From Hymenobacter citatus (GTDB lineage: Bacteria; Bacteroidota; Bacteroidia; Cytophagales; Hymenobacteraceae), in contig NZ_JACSCY010000012.1 in the NCBI RefSeq assembly GCF_014333615.1, positions 62,001 to 126,000 on the forward strand: a stretch of 64,000 nt of DNA. The letters run 5' to 3'. Both the position numbers and the translations under genes were made by a program. Of this stretch, positions 1 through 10,112 are shown piece by piece; within the stretch, counting starts at the first letter, position 1; every line of letters starts with the position of its first letter. Below the pieces are notes generated by a model. That model did no database searches and had not been told where the DNA came from. It worked only from the letters and a program-made list of their open reading frames with translations.

Positions 1-617
1 ACAACGTGGGCGTGCCGGGCGTGTCGGGCTTTGTGCCGTCGTCACTGCCCTCGTACAGCGCTACCCTGGTGCCGGGCTACGACTACCAACCTCAGAAGGC
101 GCGGGCGTTGCTGCGAGAAGCGGGTTTTGGTTCGGGTAGGCCGCTGCGGCTGCGCCTGAGCACGGTGCAGGAGCGCAAGGAAATCTGCGAGTACATGCAG
201 AAGAAATGGGCCGAGGTAGGGGCACAGGTGCAAATCGACGTGAACCAAGCCGCCGCCCACCAAGAGCTAGTGGATAACGGCCGCGCCGCCTTCTTCACCA
301 AAAGCTGGCTGGGCGACTACCCCGACGCCGAAAACTACCTGGCCCTGTTCTACAGCCCCAACTTCGCGCCGGCCGGCCCCAACAAAACGCACTACAAAAG
401 CGCCACCTACGACCAGCTATACCAGCAGGCCAACCGCGAACAGAACACCGAAAAGCGCTACAACCTCTACCGCCAGATGGACCGCCTGATGATGGCCGAC
501 GCGCCCGTGGTACCGCTTTATTACGATGAGGTAGTGCGCCTGACGCAGAACAACGTGCGCGGCCTGCGGCCAAATCCCATGAACCAGCTCACCCTGGAGC
601 GCGTTCGGAAGGAGTAG
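1..617 (+). CDS. ABC transporter substrate-binding protein, family 5 (3' part only)
   Basis: This is the C-terminal 205 or so residues of a peptide/nickel-type (family 5, OppA/DppA-like) solute-binding protein; the reading frame is open to the left edge, so the true start lies outside the window. Seen: the helix that bundles near the end of domain III (KARALLREAGF), the stretch SWLGDYPDAENYL where family members contact ligand, and a final PLYYDEVVRLTQNNVRGL segment, all typical of the family. The protein would act outside the inner membrane, delivering oligopeptides to an ABC permease. The permease genes are not in the window. The gene is followed by a 43-bp-arm inverted repeat that probably ends its transcript. 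Confidence 0.85.
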   Translation, partial: NVGVPGVSGFVPSSLPSYSATLVPGYDYQPQKARALLREAGFGSGRPLRLRLSTVQERKEICEYMQKKWAEVGAQVQIDVNQAAAHQELVDNGRAAFFTKSWLGDYPDAENYLALFYSPNFAPAGPNKTHYKSATYDQLYQQANREQNTEKRYNLYRQMDRLMMADAPVVPLYYDEVVRLTQNNVRGLRPNPMNQLTLERVRKE

Positions 618-636
618 AGCGTTCGTATTGATTGAA

Positions 637-743
637 TAAGAACGTCATGCTGAGCCTGTCGAAGCATCTCGCGTGCTGACGTCCGATTACTATTTCAACA
701 TCAGCACGCGAGATGCTTCGACAGGCTCAGCATGACGTTCTTA
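637..743. repeat. Inverted repeat, family A, copy 1 (perfect 43-bp arms)
   Basis: Arms at 637-679 and 701-743 are perfect reverse complements around a 21-base loop. The arm contains the word GTCATGCTGAGC near its outer end and CATCTCGCGTGCTGA at its inner end. It lies between the binding-protein gene and arsS and could fold as a terminator stem. Related copies are at 7377-7475, 39184-39286 and 62637-62770, with a half copy at 32272-32310. Confidence 0.9.
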
Positions 744-802
744 CTAGTGCTATTCAGTAATTCCCTTTCGCCTACCTTTCCCGTATCCCTACCCCGTCCG
801 CT

Positions 803-1852
803 ATGAAGTCCCTCCATACCCAGCAACACCCGCTCGCCGACCTGCGCTACCAGCTGAACGTGCTTACCCACGCGGAAGCTGCTGGCAGCCATTTGCCGCC
901 GTTTGCGGCCAAGCTGCGCGAAACGGGCCTGCTACCCCTGCGCCCCACGGGCCTCACGGTGATGCAGATCAACGTGGGTAAAATGTGCAACCAAACCTGC
1001 CACCACTGCCACGTAGACGCCGGCCCCGACCGCACCGAAATCATGACCCGCGCTACCATGCAGCAATGCCTCGACGCGCTGGCGCAGACCGATATTCCGG
1101 TGGTGGACCTCACGGGCGGCGCGCCGGAGATGAATCCGGATTTTCGGTGGTTCGTGGAACAGATTTCGGCCCTAGGGCGCAACGTGATTGTGCGCTGCAA
1201 CCTCACCATCATCGTGGCTAACAAGAAGTACCACGACCTGCCCGAGTTCTTTGCCCGGCACCGGGTGCGGGTGGTGTCGTCGCTGCCATGCTACACGGCC
1301 GCCAACACCGACAAGCAGCGCGGCGAGGGTGTGTTTGAGCGCTCCATCCGGGCGTTGCAGATGCTGAACGCCGTGGGCTACGGCGTGGCCGATACGGGGC
1401 TGGTGCTGGATCTGGTATTCAATCCTGGCGGCGCCTCGCTGCCCGGTCCGCAGGCGGCACTGGAGGTAGACTACAAGCGCCAGCTGATTCAGGATTTTGG
1501 GATTGTGTTCAACAATCTGCTCACTATCACCAACCTGCCCATCAACCGCTTTCTGGAATTTTTGCTGGAAAGCGGTAAGTATGAGCTGTATATGGAAAAA
1601 CTGGTGACGGCCTACAACCCCGCCGCCGCCGCCAACGTGATGTGCCGCAGCACGCTCTCCGTAGGCTGGGACGGCCAGCTCTACGACTGCGACTTCAACC
1701 AACAACTCGATTTGCTGGTAGAAGCCTCGGCCCCGCGCCACATTCAGGACTTCAACCAAGAAGTCTTGGAAAGTCGGGTCGTGGTAATCAACCAGCACTG
1801 CTACGGCTGCACGGCCGGCGCGGGCTCCAGCTGCGGCGGCGCCACGGTATAG
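803..1852 (+). CDS. arsS: Arsenosugar biosynthesis radical SAM protein ArsS
   Basis: ArsS is the radical S-adenosylmethionine enzyme proposed to join a 5'-deoxyadenosyl unit to dimethylarsenic in arsenosugar formation. Seen: the [4Fe-4S]-binding CxxxCxxC as C62-N-Q-T-C66-H-H-C69, and the family-specific C-terminal Cys-rich tail CYGCTAGAGSSCGG (C333, C336, C344). In some relatives one residue of this tail is selenocysteine; here all are ordinary Cys codons. The 349-residue length is normal. arsM starts 24 bases downstream, so the two are almost certainly co-transcribed. An upstream TACCTTTC at 773-780 resembles a Bacteroidota -7 box, but this is weak. Confidence 0.93.
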   Translation: MKSLHTQQHPLADLRYQLNVLTHAEAAGSHLPPFAAKLRETGLLPLRPTGLTVMQINVGKMCNQTCHHCHVDAGPDRTEIMTRATMQQCLDALAQTDIPVVDLTGGAPEMNPDFRWFVEQISALGRNVIVRCNLTIIVANKKYHDLPEFFARHRVRVVSSLPCYTAANTDKQRGEGVFERSIRALQMLNAVGYGVADTGLVLDLVFNPGGASLPGPQAALEVDYKRQLIQDFGIVFNNLLTITNLPINRFLEFLLESGKYELYMEKLVTAYNPAAAANVMCRSTLSVGWDGQLYDCDFNQQLDLLVEASAPRHIQDFNQEVLESRVVVINQHCYGCTAGAGSSCGGATV

Positions 1853-1876
1853 CTTCAACCTGATAGTATAGAGAGA

Positions 1877-2926
1877 ATGGAAACGACCACGCAAGCCCAA
1901 GTGCGCGACTACTACGGCACGCAGCTGACGACTAATCAGGACCTGAAAACCAACGCCTGCTGCACCACCGATATTCCAGCGGCGCACCGTCAGATTCTGG
2001 CTACCCTGGAACCCGAGGTGCTGGATAAATATTACGGCTGCGGCGTGTGCGTGCCCCCGGCCGTGGCGGGTTGCACCGTACTGGACCTGGGTAGCGGCAG
2101 CGGCCGCGACGCTTTCCTGCTCTCGAAGCTAGTAGGCGAAAACGGCCACGTGATTGGGGTAGACATGACCGACGAGCAGCTGGCCGTGGCCCGGCGGCAC
2201 GTGGCGGCGCACACCGAGCGGTTTGGGTACGAGCGGCCCAACGTGGAGTTCCGCAAGGGCTACATCGAAGACCTGCGCACTGCCGATATAGCCGACAGCA
2301 GCGTGGATGTGGTGGTGAGCAACTGCGTGCTGAACCTGAGCACCGACAAGGCCGCCACCTACCGCGAAATTTTCCGGGTGTTGAAGCCGGGCGGCGAGCT
2401 GTTTATCTCGGATGTGTTTGCCGATCGGCGCGTGCCCGAAGCCTTGCGCCAGGACCCTGTATTATACGGCGAGTGCCTGAGCGGGGCGCTCTACGAGCAG
2501 GACTTTCGGCGCCTGCTGCACGAGCTGGGCATCCGCGACTACCGCCTCACTGAGCGACGCCGCCTGACGATTGAGAATGCGGAAATTGAGCAGAAAGTAG
2601 GCAACATCAAGTTCTACTCGCTCACGGTGCGGGCCTTCAAGCTCGACCTGGAAGACCAGTGCGAGGACTACGGCCAGGCGGCTACCTATCTAGGCTCCCT
2701 ACCCGACGAGCCCCACGGCTTCACCCTCGACGACCACCATTACTTCGAAACCGGCCGGCCCATGCTGGTGTGCGGCAACACCGCCGACATGCTCAGCCAG
2801 ACGCGCTACGCCCCGTATTTCAACGTAGTGGGCAACAAAGACCGGCATTTTGGTTTGTTCCCGTGCGGCCCGGCACCGTCGACTACTTCCGGTGCCGATG
2901 CAGTGGGCACTTCCTGCGGCTGTTAG
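1877..2926 (+). CDS. arsM: Arsenite S-adenosylmethionine methyltransferase ArsM
   Basis: ArsM methylates trivalent arsenic using SAM; in this operon it should supply the methylated arsenical that ArsS uses. Seen: a class I methyltransferase fold with the SAM-binding motif LDLGSGSGRD (residues 69-78), As(III)-binding cysteines in NACC (28-29) and GCGVC (54-58), and NCVLN in the middle of the fold. The C-terminus carries a further cysteine-rich end (TSCGC). The 349-residue length fits the long arsenosugar-cluster type, which has a C-terminal extension. It follows arsS by 24 bases and its stop is 6 bases from the start of the next gene. Confidence 0.93.
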   Translation: METTTQAQVRDYYGTQLTTNQDLKTNACCTTDIPAAHRQILATLEPEVLDKYYGCGVCVPPAVAGCTVLDLGSGSGRDAFLLSKLVGENGHVIGVDMTDEQLAVARRHVAAHTERFGYERPNVEFRKGYIEDLRTADIADSSVDVVVSNCVLNLSTDKAATYREIFRVLKPGGELFISDVFADRRVPEALRQDPVLYGECLSGALYEQDFRRLLHELGIRDYRLTERRRLTIENAEIEQKVGNIKFYSLTVRAFKLDLEDQCEDYGQAATYLGSLPDEPHGFTLDDHHYFETGRPMLVCGNTADMLSQTRYAPYFNVVGNKDRHFGLFPCGPAPSTTSGADAVGTSCGC

Positions 2927-2932
2927 TTGCTG

Positions 2933-3667
2933 ATGCCGTCGTCTAGCAATTCAGCAAGCGCTACGGCTCCGTCCGTCAGCATCATCATTCCTACCTTCAA
3001 CGAAGCCGATTCCATTGCCGACCTGGTGCGTTACCTGCGTGCCGCTACGGTGGGGGAAGACGTGGAAATACTGGTAGCCGATGGGCAAAGTTCGGACGCT
3101 ACGGCGGCGCTGGCGCAAGCGGCCGGGGCGCGGGTGGTGGTGTGCCCGCGCAAGGGTAGGGCGGCCCAGATGAACCACGGCGCCCAGGTAGCCACCGGCC
3201 AGGTGCTGTACTTTCTGCACGCCGATACCTACCCGCCCGCGGGCTTCCTCACCGACATCCGGCAGGCGCTGGCCCTGGGCTACCGCAGCGGCTGCTACCG
3301 CCTCGCCTTCGACCACCCACACTGGTTTCTGCGCGCCAACGCCTGGTTCACGCGCTTTCCATGGACGGTGGTGCGCTTCGGCGACCAGAGTTTGTTTGTG
3401 TCAAAGGCGCTGTTCGGGCAGATTGGCGGCTTTCGGGAAGACTTGCAGGTGATGGAAGACCAAGAAATCATTGTGCGGCTGAAGACCCAGGGCCTGTTCC
3501 GAGTGGTGCCGCGCACCGTTACTACCTCCGCCCGCAAGTACCTCGACAACGGTGTATACCGCCTGCAAGGGCTGTTTACCAGCATTGCGGTGCTTTACTG
3601 GCTGGGTGTATCGCAAGCGAATCTGGTGCGCTTTTATCGGTTTTTTATCCGCAAAAGCAAATTATAG
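2933..3667 (+). CDS. Arsenosugar-cluster family 2 glycosyltransferase (TIGR04283-like)
   Basis: A GT-A fold glycosyltransferase of the type found beside arsS/arsM, likely to add a sugar during arsenosugar assembly. Seen: the N-terminal beta strand and loop SIIIPTFNEADSI, the acidic VADGQSSDAT segment, the acidic HADT metal-binding site, and a late EDQEIIVRL acidic motif near the active-site base. The start is placed at ATG 2933; TTG 2927 directly after the arsM stop is also in frame and cannot be excluded. There is no clear membrane segment. An inverted repeat (3667-3829) separates it from the next gene of the cluster. Confidence 0.88.
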   Translation: MPSSSNSASATAPSVSIIIPTFNEADSIADLVRYLRAATVGEDVEILVADGQSSDATAALAQAAGARVVVCPRKGRAAQMNHGAQVATGQVLYFLHADTYPPAGFLTDIRQALALGYRSGCYRLAFDHPHWFLRANAWFTRFPWTVVRFGDQSLFVSKALFGQIGGFREDLQVMEDQEIIVRLKTQGLFRVVPRTVTTSARKYLDNGVYRLQGLFTSIAVLYWLGVSQANLVRFYRFFIRKSKL

Positions 3668-3829
3668 CCGTCGCCTGCCGGTCCGACGCCGCAGGCGTCC
3701 GACCGGTTGCCGTATGCTGAGGTTGAACGAGCTTCGTGCTGATGTCTGTCTCTACCTACCCCACGCGGTGCAGCCATCAGCAACGGCAACCGGTCGGACG
3801 CCGCAGGCGTCCGACCGGTAGGCGACGGT
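3667..3829. repeat. Inverted repeat, family E, inside the arsenosugar cluster
   Basis: Arms at 3667-3713 and 3783-3829 are near-complementary over 47 bases. Each arm is itself a small palindrome around GACGCCGCAGGCGTC. The intervening 69 bases hold no gene. It may end or attenuate the arsS-arsM-glycosyltransferase transcript before the last gene. A single-arm copy of the same word is at 51060-51089. Confidence 0.85.
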
Positions 3830-3860
3830 TCACCTGATTTGTACCGCATTAGATCAAAGC

Positions 3861-4487
3861 ATGATAACCGATAGAAACGCACCCGCTCACCTGCTGATCT
3901 TTGCCCGCGAGCCGGTGCTGGGCCGCGTGAAGACCCGATTGGCAGCGGGTATCGGGGCAGAAGCGGCGCTGCAAGTGTACCGGGAGCTGCTGGCCCACAC
4001 AGCGCAGGCTGTAGCTCAGGTCCAGGTACCCGCCACCGTGTGGCTAGCCGAAGCGCCTACCTTGACGCCAGCTCCCACCAACGCACTGCCCGAGTGGCCC
4101 GGCCTACCCTGGCAGGTGCAGCCCGCCGCCAACTCGCTGGGCGCGCGCATGGCCCACGCCTTCGCCGCCGCCTTTGCCGCCGGCGCTGCCCGCGTCGCCA
4201 TCATCGGCACCGACTGCCCCGGCCTGACCGCCACGCATCTTACCAATGCTTTCCAGCTGCTCACCACTCACGACGTAGTACTCGGCCCCGCCGATGATGG
4301 CGGTTACTACCTGCTCGGCCTGCGTCAACCGCAACCGGCGCTGTTTGAAAACAAGAACTGGAGTACTCCTACCGTGCTGGCCGATACCCTCACCGACGCC
4401 CAGCATCTGAACCTGCGCACGGCGCTGCTCCCTACCCTCCACGACGTAGACTCTGCTGAGGACCTAGCCCGCTGGCGGGTAGGGTAG
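3861..4487 (+). CDS. Arsenosugar-cluster glycosyltransferase (TIGR04282/DUF2064 family)
   Basis: A 208-residue nucleotidyl/glycosyl-transferase-like protein of the DUF2064 family, commonly encoded with arsS and arsM. Seen: the start LLIFAREPVLGRVKTRLA, a nucleotide-sugar-binding type loop with the conserved K-T-R, then VAIIGTDCPGLT and VLGPADDGGYYLLGL, the family's acidic active-site motifs. The precise donor and acceptor are not established. Unusually, the last codons and the TAG stop are formed by the first units of a downstream (GGGTA)11 tandem repeat, so repeat slippage would change the C-terminus. Confidence 0.88.
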   Translation: MITDRNAPAHLLIFAREPVLGRVKTRLAAGIGAEAALQVYRELLAHTAQAVAQVQVPATVWLAEAPTLTPAPTNALPEWPGLPWQVQPAANSLGARMAHAFAAAFAAGAARVAIIGTDCPGLTATHLTNAFQLLTTHDVVLGPADDGGYYLLGLRQPQPALFENKNWSTPTVLADTLTDAQHLNLRTALLPTLHDVDSAEDLARWRVG

Positions 4488-4531
4488 GGTAGGGTAGGGT
4501 AGGGTAGGGTAGGGTAGGGTAGGGTAGGGTA
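4477..4531. repeat. (GGGTA)11 tandem pentamer repeat
   Basis: Eleven exact copies of GGGTA in a row. The first two units overlap the 3' end and supply the TAG stop (4485-4487) of the preceding gene. The unit is a concentrated form of the GGGTAG/CTACCC word that is abundant all over the window. Confidence 0.97.
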
Positions 4532-4580
4532 GGAGCCATTTTCTCGTCGGTCGAGAGGACAGCTTATTGCTTATTGAACA

Positions 4581-4666
4581 GTGTAGAGACGCATACTTGC
4601 GTCTCGTCGTCCATGCCGCGTGGCCGAAATTGTTCGACGATGAGACGCAACTATGCGTCTCCACAC
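4581..4666. repeat. Inverted repeat, family D, copy 1
   Basis: Imperfect arms at 4581-4609 and 4635-4666 around GAGACGCA/TGCGTCTC words. It lies between two convergent genes and may act as a two-way terminator. Related copies are at 26239-26339 and 27926-28023. Confidence 0.75.
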
Positions 4667-4701
4667 CGTTCCTTCCAGTAACCTCAACAGTTTCTAAAGG
4701 A

Positions 4702-5289
4702 TTACCGCGTCTCGCTGGCCGTTATTTTACTGAATTGCTCGGTGAGGTAGGTAAGCAGTTCTTTCAGTTCTGCGGGCGTGTTGTTGGTCAGTTCGGCTTG
4801 CACAGTCTTCTGCGTACCGTCAGCTAGGGTGAGGGTGAGGTAGGTGGAGGGCAAGTCGCTGACACCAGAGAGGTAGTGGCTTTGCAGCTGGCTGAAATCC
4901 AGGATATTGGCCTTTTTTAGCGTTTGGTCGATAACCGTAACGGGTAGGCGTAGTTCATGCTTGCCTTTGAGCGGCACAAAGTCGAGGCCCTCGTAGGCCA
5001 CGCGGCCATCGGCGTACACGGTGGCATTATAGGCGGGGCAGGTACCAAAGCAGCGCGTTTTGCGGAAGACCATTACGGGCGCATCCTTCGCGGCAGGTTT
5101 CACCACAGGCTGACGTTTCTGCGGAGTCTGCGGCGGGTTCATGGCCGGGTCCTGCGCGGGGTCGTACTGCACGGGCATATTTCCTTGGGTAGGGGCAGGT
5201 GGCTGCGACGTGGTAGGTTGCTGAGCGCTAGTGGTGCACGCCGATAGACTACCGCAAACAGCGAAAGCAAATAGCAAAGAGAAGCGCAT
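4702..5289 (-). CDS. DUF6438 domain lipoprotein
   Basis: A 195-residue predicted lipoprotein of unknown function. The chosen start (MRFSLLFAFAV) gives a normal signal peptide ending in the lipobox LSAC; a longer frame starting at 5337 would add a second hydrophobic stretch and is unlikely. After a Pro/Gln-rich linker (about residues 25-75), the DUF6438 core begins with FRKTRCFGTCPAYNATVY, whose two cysteines are family hallmarks, and ends in a helix near the C-terminus. It is transcribed toward the arsenosugar cluster and its own start is 133 bases from the yidC stop, beyond the yidC terminator. Confidence 0.8.
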   Translation of the reverse strand: MRFSLLFAFAVCGSLSACTTSAQQPTTSQPPAPTQGNMPVQYDPAQDPAMNPPQTPQKRQPVVKPAAKDAPVMVFRKTRCFGTCPAYNATVYADGRVAYEGLDFVPLKGKHELRLPVTVIDQTLKKANILDFSQLQSHYLSGVSDLPSTYLTLTLADGTQKTVQAELTNNTPAELKELLTYLTEQFSKITASETR

Positions 5290-5367
5290 AAGGAGTAGGA
5301 GAATGGAAAGAAAGAGTAGGCCAAAAACCAGGCCCAACTACAATGCCCAAACGTAGCATACGCAAAA

Positions 5368-5400
5368 AAAAGACCCGCGCCGGGTAGGCGCGGGTCTTTT
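5368..5400 (-). terminator. Rho-independent terminator after yidC
   Basis: A 14-bp perfect stem (5368-5381 with 5387-5400) with the loop GGGTA, followed on the minus strand by a T-run. It lies 21 bases past the yidC stop. Confidence 0.85.
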
Positions 5401-5421
5401 CGTGTAAGTACAGAATCAGCC

Positions 5422-7245
5422 TTATTTCTTGCCAGCCTGGCGCTTGGCGGCTGCCTCGCGCTCCTGGGTAGCTTTCATGGCTTCGGCCAAACGGGCCTGG
5501 AAACCGCTGGGCTTCTTGTCTTTGTTTTTCACCTGGTTGGCCTCCAGCTTCGCCCGGATCTTCGTGTCGTCCACGAAGCTGCGCGTGATGGCCTGCTGGG
5601 CAAACGTAACCATGTTCGACACGAAGTAATACCATGTGAGGCCCGCCGCGAAGCTGTTCAGCACAAACATGAACACCAGCGGCATCAGGTAGCTGTAGAA
5701 CTTCATGGGGCCCTGCATGGCCGTGTTCATCTGCTGGCTCTGCCAGGTCATGAGTAGGGTAGAGGCCGTCATGAGCAGGGTAAACAGGCTCACGTGGTCG
5801 CCGTACCATTTCACGTAGAACGGCAGCTTGATGAACACGTCGTAGCTACTCAAGTCCTTGGCCCACAAGAAGCTCTGTTGCCGCAGCTCGATGGCGTTGG
5901 GGAAGAACTGGAACATGGCAAACAGAATCGGGATGGTGAGCAGGGTAGGCACGCAGCCACTCAACGGACTCACGCCGAAGGTCTGGTACAGCTTCATCGT
6001 TTCCTGCTGCTGCTTCACCTGGTCGTCGGGGTACTTCTCCTTAATCTCGTCGATTTCGGGTTTCAGCACCTTCATGCGCGCCTGCGACTCGTAGGTTTTG
6101 TAGGTCAGCGGCCATGTCACCAGCTTGATAATCAGTACCAGGATGGCGATGATAATGCCGTAGGAACCAATGAATTGCTCCAGGAAGTGGAAGATGGGGA
6201 TAATCACAAAACGGTTCACCCACCGGAACAAGCCCCAGCCCAGGTACACGTTACGGTCAAACTCGGGCGCCACCTGCTTCAGCAAGCTAAACGAGTTTGG
6301 ACCGAAGAAAAACCGCATCCCGGCTTTGCCGCTCTGCGCATCGGCTACCGGAATAGTGAGCGACGACGTGAGCGTTTTGATGAACGTGGAATCGTTCAGA
6401 TCAACCGTCGAGTTGAATTTGCCGGTCGAGAAGTTGTTGTCGGCAATCAGGCCCGCCACGAAAAAGTCGTGCTTGTGCGCGGCCCACTTCACCGGCTCAT
6501 TGAAGGTTTGCTCCTCGGGGTTTTCGCTGGCTTCGGCCAGGGCGCCCTGGTCGTCTTTGGCCAGGTAGTGGTTGATGGTGCTGTGGTTACGGTTCTGCTT
6601 GGCGTCCTGCTCGTTCTGGCGCACGTTGTCAACGAAGGTGAGCGTGAGCGGCTCCTGCGCCACCACACGGTCCAGGCCCTGCATCCGCAGGTTGTAGCCT
6701 ACCTCGTAGCTGCCGGGCAGCAGCGTATACACCTGCTCGATGCTGCCGCCGGCTACTTGCGCCGTAAACGTCAGTCGCTGGCCGGTTTTGCCATCAGCTG
6801 CAAATGGCTGCGGTCCGCTCGACTCAAAATACAGATCAGAGAAGCGCACCGTGCGGCCGTCCAGCGTGCGGAAACGGGTGTCCAGTTTGGCACTCTGCGC
6901 ATCCAGCAGGAAAAGTGGCTTGCCGAAAAATGTCTTGTAGTTGTTCAGGCGCACCGCTTCAATTAGGCCGCCTTTGCTGGTGAAGGTCAGCGTGAGGTTG
7001 TCGTTTTGCAGCTGCACCTGTTGGGCCGTGCCCTGGGCCGCGCCGGCAAAAGCGCCCAGCTGACGCACCATCATCGCCGAATCGGGGGTAGTGGCGGTAG
7101 CGACCGTGTCGCGCACAACGGCTGTGGCGGCTGGTTTGGTTGCGTTTTTCGCTTCTTCCTCCACTTTGGGAGCGAAGAAAAACATGTACACCAGAAGCAT
7201 AGCCGACATAATAAACAGGCCGGTCGTTGCTGAATTTTTGTCCAT
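5422..7245 (-). CDS. yidC: Membrane protein insertase YidC
   Basis: YidC inserts and folds inner-membrane proteins, alone or with SecYEG. Seen in 607 residues: an N-terminal membrane anchor (about 8-25), a long Bacteroidota-type periplasmic beta-sandwich P1 domain (about 55-340), then the conserved five-helix core. The core's cytosolic loop holds the groove arginine (SQARMKVLKPEIDEIKEKY), followed by CVPTLLTIPILFAMFQF and the final pair of membrane helices. The C-terminal tail is strongly basic, as expected for ribosome contact. It lies downstream of pyrG but is separated from it by an inverted repeat and a terminator, so it probably has its own promoter. Confidence 0.97.
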   Translation of the reverse strand: MDKNSATTGLFIMSAMLLVYMFFFAPKVEEEAKNATKPAATAVVRDTVATATTPDSAMMVRQLGAFAGAAQGTAQQVQLQNDNLTLTFTSKGGLIEAVRLNNYKTFFGKPLFLLDAQSAKLDTRFRTLDGRTVRFSDLYFESSGPQPFAADGKTGQRLTFTAQVAGGSIEQVYTLLPGSYEVGYNLRMQGLDRVVAQEPLTLTFVDNVRQNEQDAKQNRNHSTINHYLAKDDQGALAEASENPEEQTFNEPVKWAAHKHDFFVAGLIADNNFSTGKFNSTVDLNDSTFIKTLTSSLTIPVADAQSGKAGMRFFFGPNSFSLLKQVAPEFDRNVYLGWGLFRWVNRFVIIPIFHFLEQFIGSYGIIIAILVLIIKLVTWPLTYKTYESQARMKVLKPEIDEIKEKYPDDQVKQQQETMKLYQTFGVSPLSGCVPTLLTIPILFAMFQFFPNAIELRQQSFLWAKDLSSYDVFIKLPFYVKWYGDHVSLFTLLMTASTLLMTWQSQQMNTAMQGPMKFYSYLMPLVFMFVLNSFAAGLTWYYFVSNMVTFAQQAITRSFVDDTKIRAKLEANQVKNKDKKPSGFQARLAEAMKATQEREAAAKRQAGKK

Positions 7246-7271
7246 GAAAGGTGGGTACTAAAAAATAAGAA

Positions 7272-7310
7272 GTAGGGGTCGCGCCCGCAAAAATCTGGCG
7301 CGACCCCTAC
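7272..7310 (-). terminator. Rho-independent terminator between pyrG and yidC
   Basis: A 14-bp perfect stem (7272-7285 with 7297-7310) around an 11-base loop, followed on the minus strand by a T-rich tract. It would end the pyrG transcript; its foot is 27 bases upstream of the yidC start. Confidence 0.8.
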
Positions 7311-7376
7311 AAAGGTCGTGGTTGTCAGGCGATTTTTCCTAGCTCGGTAGTTTTGGCAGGGAAAGAGGGTAGGGGA

Positions 7377-7475
7377 GAACGTCATGCTGAGCCCGTCGAA
7401 GCATCTCGCGTGCTGACGACAGACGGTATATACCATCAGCACGCGAGATACTTCGACGGGCTCAGCATGACGTTC
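7377..7475. repeat. Inverted repeat, family A, copy 2
   Basis: Arms of 40 bases at 7377-7416 and 7436-7475 with one mismatch, sharing GTCATGCTGAGC and CATCTCGCGTGCTGA with copy 1. It begins 5 bases past the pyrG stop. Confidence 0.9.
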
Positions 7476-7479
7476 TTCC

Positions 7480-9246
<1,767 letters not shown>

Positions 9247-9314
9247 TCACTCACTTCTCTCACAATCGACTCTGTCGAACTACTTTCTATTATCATAATC
9301 TTTTAAAATCGACT

Positions 9315-10088
9315 ATGAGTAGATACATAAACCTTATTCTGTTATTGCTTGGGTTATATTCTTGCGATAACCCAAAAACAAAACATGAACCTTTACATAT
9401 AGTTGATAGTAAGATATTTTCTGACACTCAAACGGTTGGCGGTTATACTAAGAAGGCAGTATTTATACAAACTATTGATAGAGGTGATTACTTTTATATT
9501 CCCAAATCAGCATTTTTAGATACTGTAAACGCAGTTATATTTCAAGATAAGGATTTTGAAAAAGTAAGTCCAGACAACAGGACAATAGAGTTGTCTTGGA
9601 ATACAATATGTAACGACGGTTCTTATATTTTGACAATTACACCTGAGCAAATTTTCTTTTCTAGTGGGCATGATAATCCGAATCCAAATGAGCTATACTG
9701 GGTAATAGAAATAGATAAGAGTCAATTTGATGCTATTAATAAAGGTATACGTAGAAATCCACCTGTAAATTTTTATAATCTTTCAATTCCACGTAATGAC
9801 AGCTTGTTTCAACCACAAAATTCCTATCGATATTATGAAGATAAATATCAGGACTCCTGTACAATTCCACAAGAATGGAATGAGAAGACAGAAAAATATT
9901 TCGCAACTTGTTGTGATAAAATGATTTATAAGCAGTTGATTATATATTCTGCTATACTAAACTCTTATCTTTCGGGAAAAGTAAATAGTATAAAGTTTCC
10001 CAATGTAAATAGAGATAATGTAAAAGGCTTCGGCATGTCAAAGAATATGATATTCGATTGGATGCCAATAATACATATCAAACAATAA
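9315..10088 (+). CDS. AT-rich predicted lipoprotein of unknown function
   Basis: I do not recognise this 257-residue protein. It has a short signal peptide with the lipobox LYSC (MSRYINLILLLLGLYSC), so it is predicted to be membrane-anchored outside the cytoplasm. The remainder is rich in Asp, Asn, Tyr and Lys without membrane segments. Its base composition is far more AT-rich than the flanking pyrG and PBP4 genes, which suggests recent acquisition. The VOC gene begins 24 bases downstream and also starts AT-rich. Confidence 0.75.
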   Translation: MSRYINLILLLLGLYSCDNPKTKHEPLHIVDSKIFSDTQTVGGYTKKAVFIQTIDRGDYFYIPKSAFLDTVNAVIFQDKDFEKVSPDNRTIELSWNTICNDGSYILTITPEQIFFSSGHDNPNPNELYWVIEIDKSQFDAINKGIRRNPPVNFYNLSIPRNDSLFQPQNSYRYYEDKYQDSCTIPQEWNEKTEKYFATCCDKMIYKQLIIYSAILNSYLSGKVNSIKFPNVNRDNVKGFGMSKNMIFDWMPIIHIKQ

Positions 10089-10112
10089 AATTAAAAATGA
10101 ATTTCAAAATCC

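Noticed and set aside
18..573. Overlapping minus-strand frames within the first gene
   Set aside because: Shadow frames in GC-rich DNA; the plus-strand binding-protein match is clear.
803..1852. Possible selenocysteine in the ArsS C-terminal tail
   Set aside because: All tail positions are Cys codons (TGC) and the frame has no internal TGA.
4477..4531. GGGTA array considered as a telomere or replicon end
   Set aside because: It lies inside the chromosome-like gene order, overlapping a coding end, so it is only a slippage-type repeat.
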